From: Flammeovirga pacifica
GTDB lineage: Bacteria > Bacteroidota > Bacteroidia > Cytophagales > Flammeovirgaceae
Direction of reading: 5' to 3'
DNA: 64,000 bases
NCBI RefSeq assembly: GCF_000807855.2
Contig: NZ_JRYR02000001.1
Coordinates: forward strand, 305,982 to 369,981
Positions 63,487 to 64,000 of the stretch are shown piece by piece. The number at the start of each line of letters is the position of its first letter. Within the stretch, counting starts at the first letter, position 1. The position numbers and the translations under genes are program-made. Below the pieces are notes generated by a model, which saw only the letters and a list, made by a program, of their open reading frames with translations, was not told the DNA's origin and searched no databases.

Positions 63487-63779
63487 GAAACTTATTTTTA
63501 GCTAGTTCCATCGCTTTATTTGTAGCGATGGCACCAATGCCTTCAGGGTATTATACTTTAGTCAGAATATTAATTTCCATTAGTGCAATTGTTTGCCTTT
63601 TGGAAGAATATGGAAAAACGAGCTCCCTAAATTTAAAGGCTGTTTTCTTCTTAGTTGTATTGATATTTTTTAACCCAATCTTTCCTATTTATCTTCATGA
63701 TAGAGGTATTTGGGCTCCAATTGATATAATTGGGGGGATTGTTTTTGGGGTGAGAGGTTTGAATACTCCAAAGAGTTAA
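63483..63779 (+). CDS. Small membrane protein, DUF6804-like, coupled to the defence operon
   Basis: 98 residues with three to four hydrophobic helices (FLASSIALFVAM, LVRILISISAIVCLL, AVFFLVVLIFF, IDIIGGIVFG). The pattern MPSGYYTLVRI ... FFNPIFPIYL ... RGIWAPIDII fits the DUF6804 type of small membrane proteins. Its ATG overlaps the stop codon of the previous gene (ATGA, 63483-63486), so translation is coupled. Small membrane proteins at the end of defence operons can be effectors or accessories; here that is only a possibility. A perfect palindromic terminator follows. Confidence 0.7.
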   Translation: MRNLFLASSIALFVAMAPMPSGYYTLVRILISISAIVCLLEEYGKTSSLNLKAVFFLVVLIFFNPIFPIYLHDRGIWAPIDIIGGIVFGVRGLNTPKS

Positions 63780-63790
63780 AAGTGAAACTA

Positions 63791-63830
63791 ATAAATAGTC
63801 CCACTATCAATTGATAGTGGGACTATTTAT
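63791..63830. terminator. Perfect 40-bp palindromic bidirectional terminator
   Basis: Two 20-bp arms (63791-63810 and 63811-63830) are exact reverse complements with no spacer, centred on TCAATTGA, with TAGTCCCACTAT cores. It lies between convergent genes, and its last base is the first base of the minus-strand stop codon of the partial gene at the right edge. Confidence 0.85.
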
Positions 63831-64000
63831 TATTGAACTATTTTAGTCAATATGATATTATAATAAGTCTTTTTACCACGACTTGTAGATTTCACATAAC
63901 TTAAAACTAATTGTGAAGGTGTGGATGAAATAATATTCATTTTTTCTATACCATTAGTAATATCAGAAAATTTAATATCAATGCCAGGTTGTCTTCCATT
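63830..64000 (-). CDS. C-terminal end of an unknown protein, cut by the window edge
   Basis: A frame open to the right edge gives the last 56 residues of a protein (GRQPGIDIKFSDITNG ... SQLVLSYVKSTSRGKKTYY) ending at TAA (63830-63832). It has alternating strand-like segments and no recognisable motif. The body of the gene lies beyond the window. It is convergent with the defence operon. Confidence 0.6.
   Translation of the reverse strand, partial: NGRQPGIDIKFSDITNGIEKMNIISSTPSQLVLSYVKSTSRGKKTYYNIILTKIVQ

Noticed and set aside
63791-63830. Palindrome as an insertion-sequence end
   Set aside because: There is no transposase, partner repeat or target duplication; terminator function between convergent genes explains it better.

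Overview
This window looks like chromosomal DNA of a marine, polysaccharide-degrading member of the Bacteroidota, most likely a Cytophagales organism related to Flammeovirga. The evidence is the AT-rich base composition, near absence of Shine-Dalgarno sequences, several secreted proteins ending in type A sorting domains of the type IX secretion system (T9SS), TonB receptors that start with a carboxypeptidase-regulatory-like domain, GH13 enzymes, and TAnnTTTG-like promoter elements. The genus is an inference; no rRNA or tRNA gene is present to test it.

Layout. 1-4.1 kb: two GH13 starch or maltodextrin enzymes, the first cut by the left edge. 4.1-7.2 kb: heptose epimerase RfaD and a PorE-like TPR/propeller/OmpA protein. 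7.5-15.7 kb: an orphan 49-residue peptide gene and a giant 2,636-residue LRR/Ig-like T9SS protein. 15.9-24.4 kb: a 5'-nucleotidase split over two genes, a flavoprotein, a YHYH - MORN-like - SCO1 - DUF1761 cluster, a MOSC protein, a D-lactate dehydrogenase and small unknown genes. 24.5-32.6 kb: beta-barrel proteins, an MsbA-type exporter, a Crp/Fnr regulator with a DinB protein, and two small proteins. 32.6-39.7 kb: a metal-efflux cluster made of a small His/Cys-rich protein, a CusA RND pump fused to a TolC channel, a His-rich CusB adaptor, an ECF sigma factor and a zinc-finger anti-sigma factor. 39.7-41.2 kb: a REP/RAYT-like module, in which an intact HUH Y1 transposase sits between two oppositely oriented clusters of GAGGGG hairpins; one cluster is an almost perfect 140/141-bp tandem array. 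41.2-48.9 kb: a beta-barrel protein, then TonB receptor, beta-helix lipoprotein and phospholipase D-like lipoprotein, followed by a decayed sulfatase. 49-57.6 kb: two tandem paralogous T9SS proteins, a small secreted protein, a third large T9SS protein and a coiled-coil protein. 57.6-64 kb: a defence locus, where a scar of a type I methyltransferase gene (hsdM) lies just upstream of an McrBC-like operon. That operon encodes a reader/zinc-ribbon/McrB AAA+ protein, a DUF2357/McrC-like nuclease, an unknown 297-residue protein and a translationally coupled small membrane protein.

The best candidates for little-described biology are the four-gene McrBC-like cassette with its hsdM scar, the REP/RAYT module, and the RND-TolC fusion with a signal-peptide-like segment at the fusion joint. 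Assignments rest on motif recognition by eye; no database or structure search was run.
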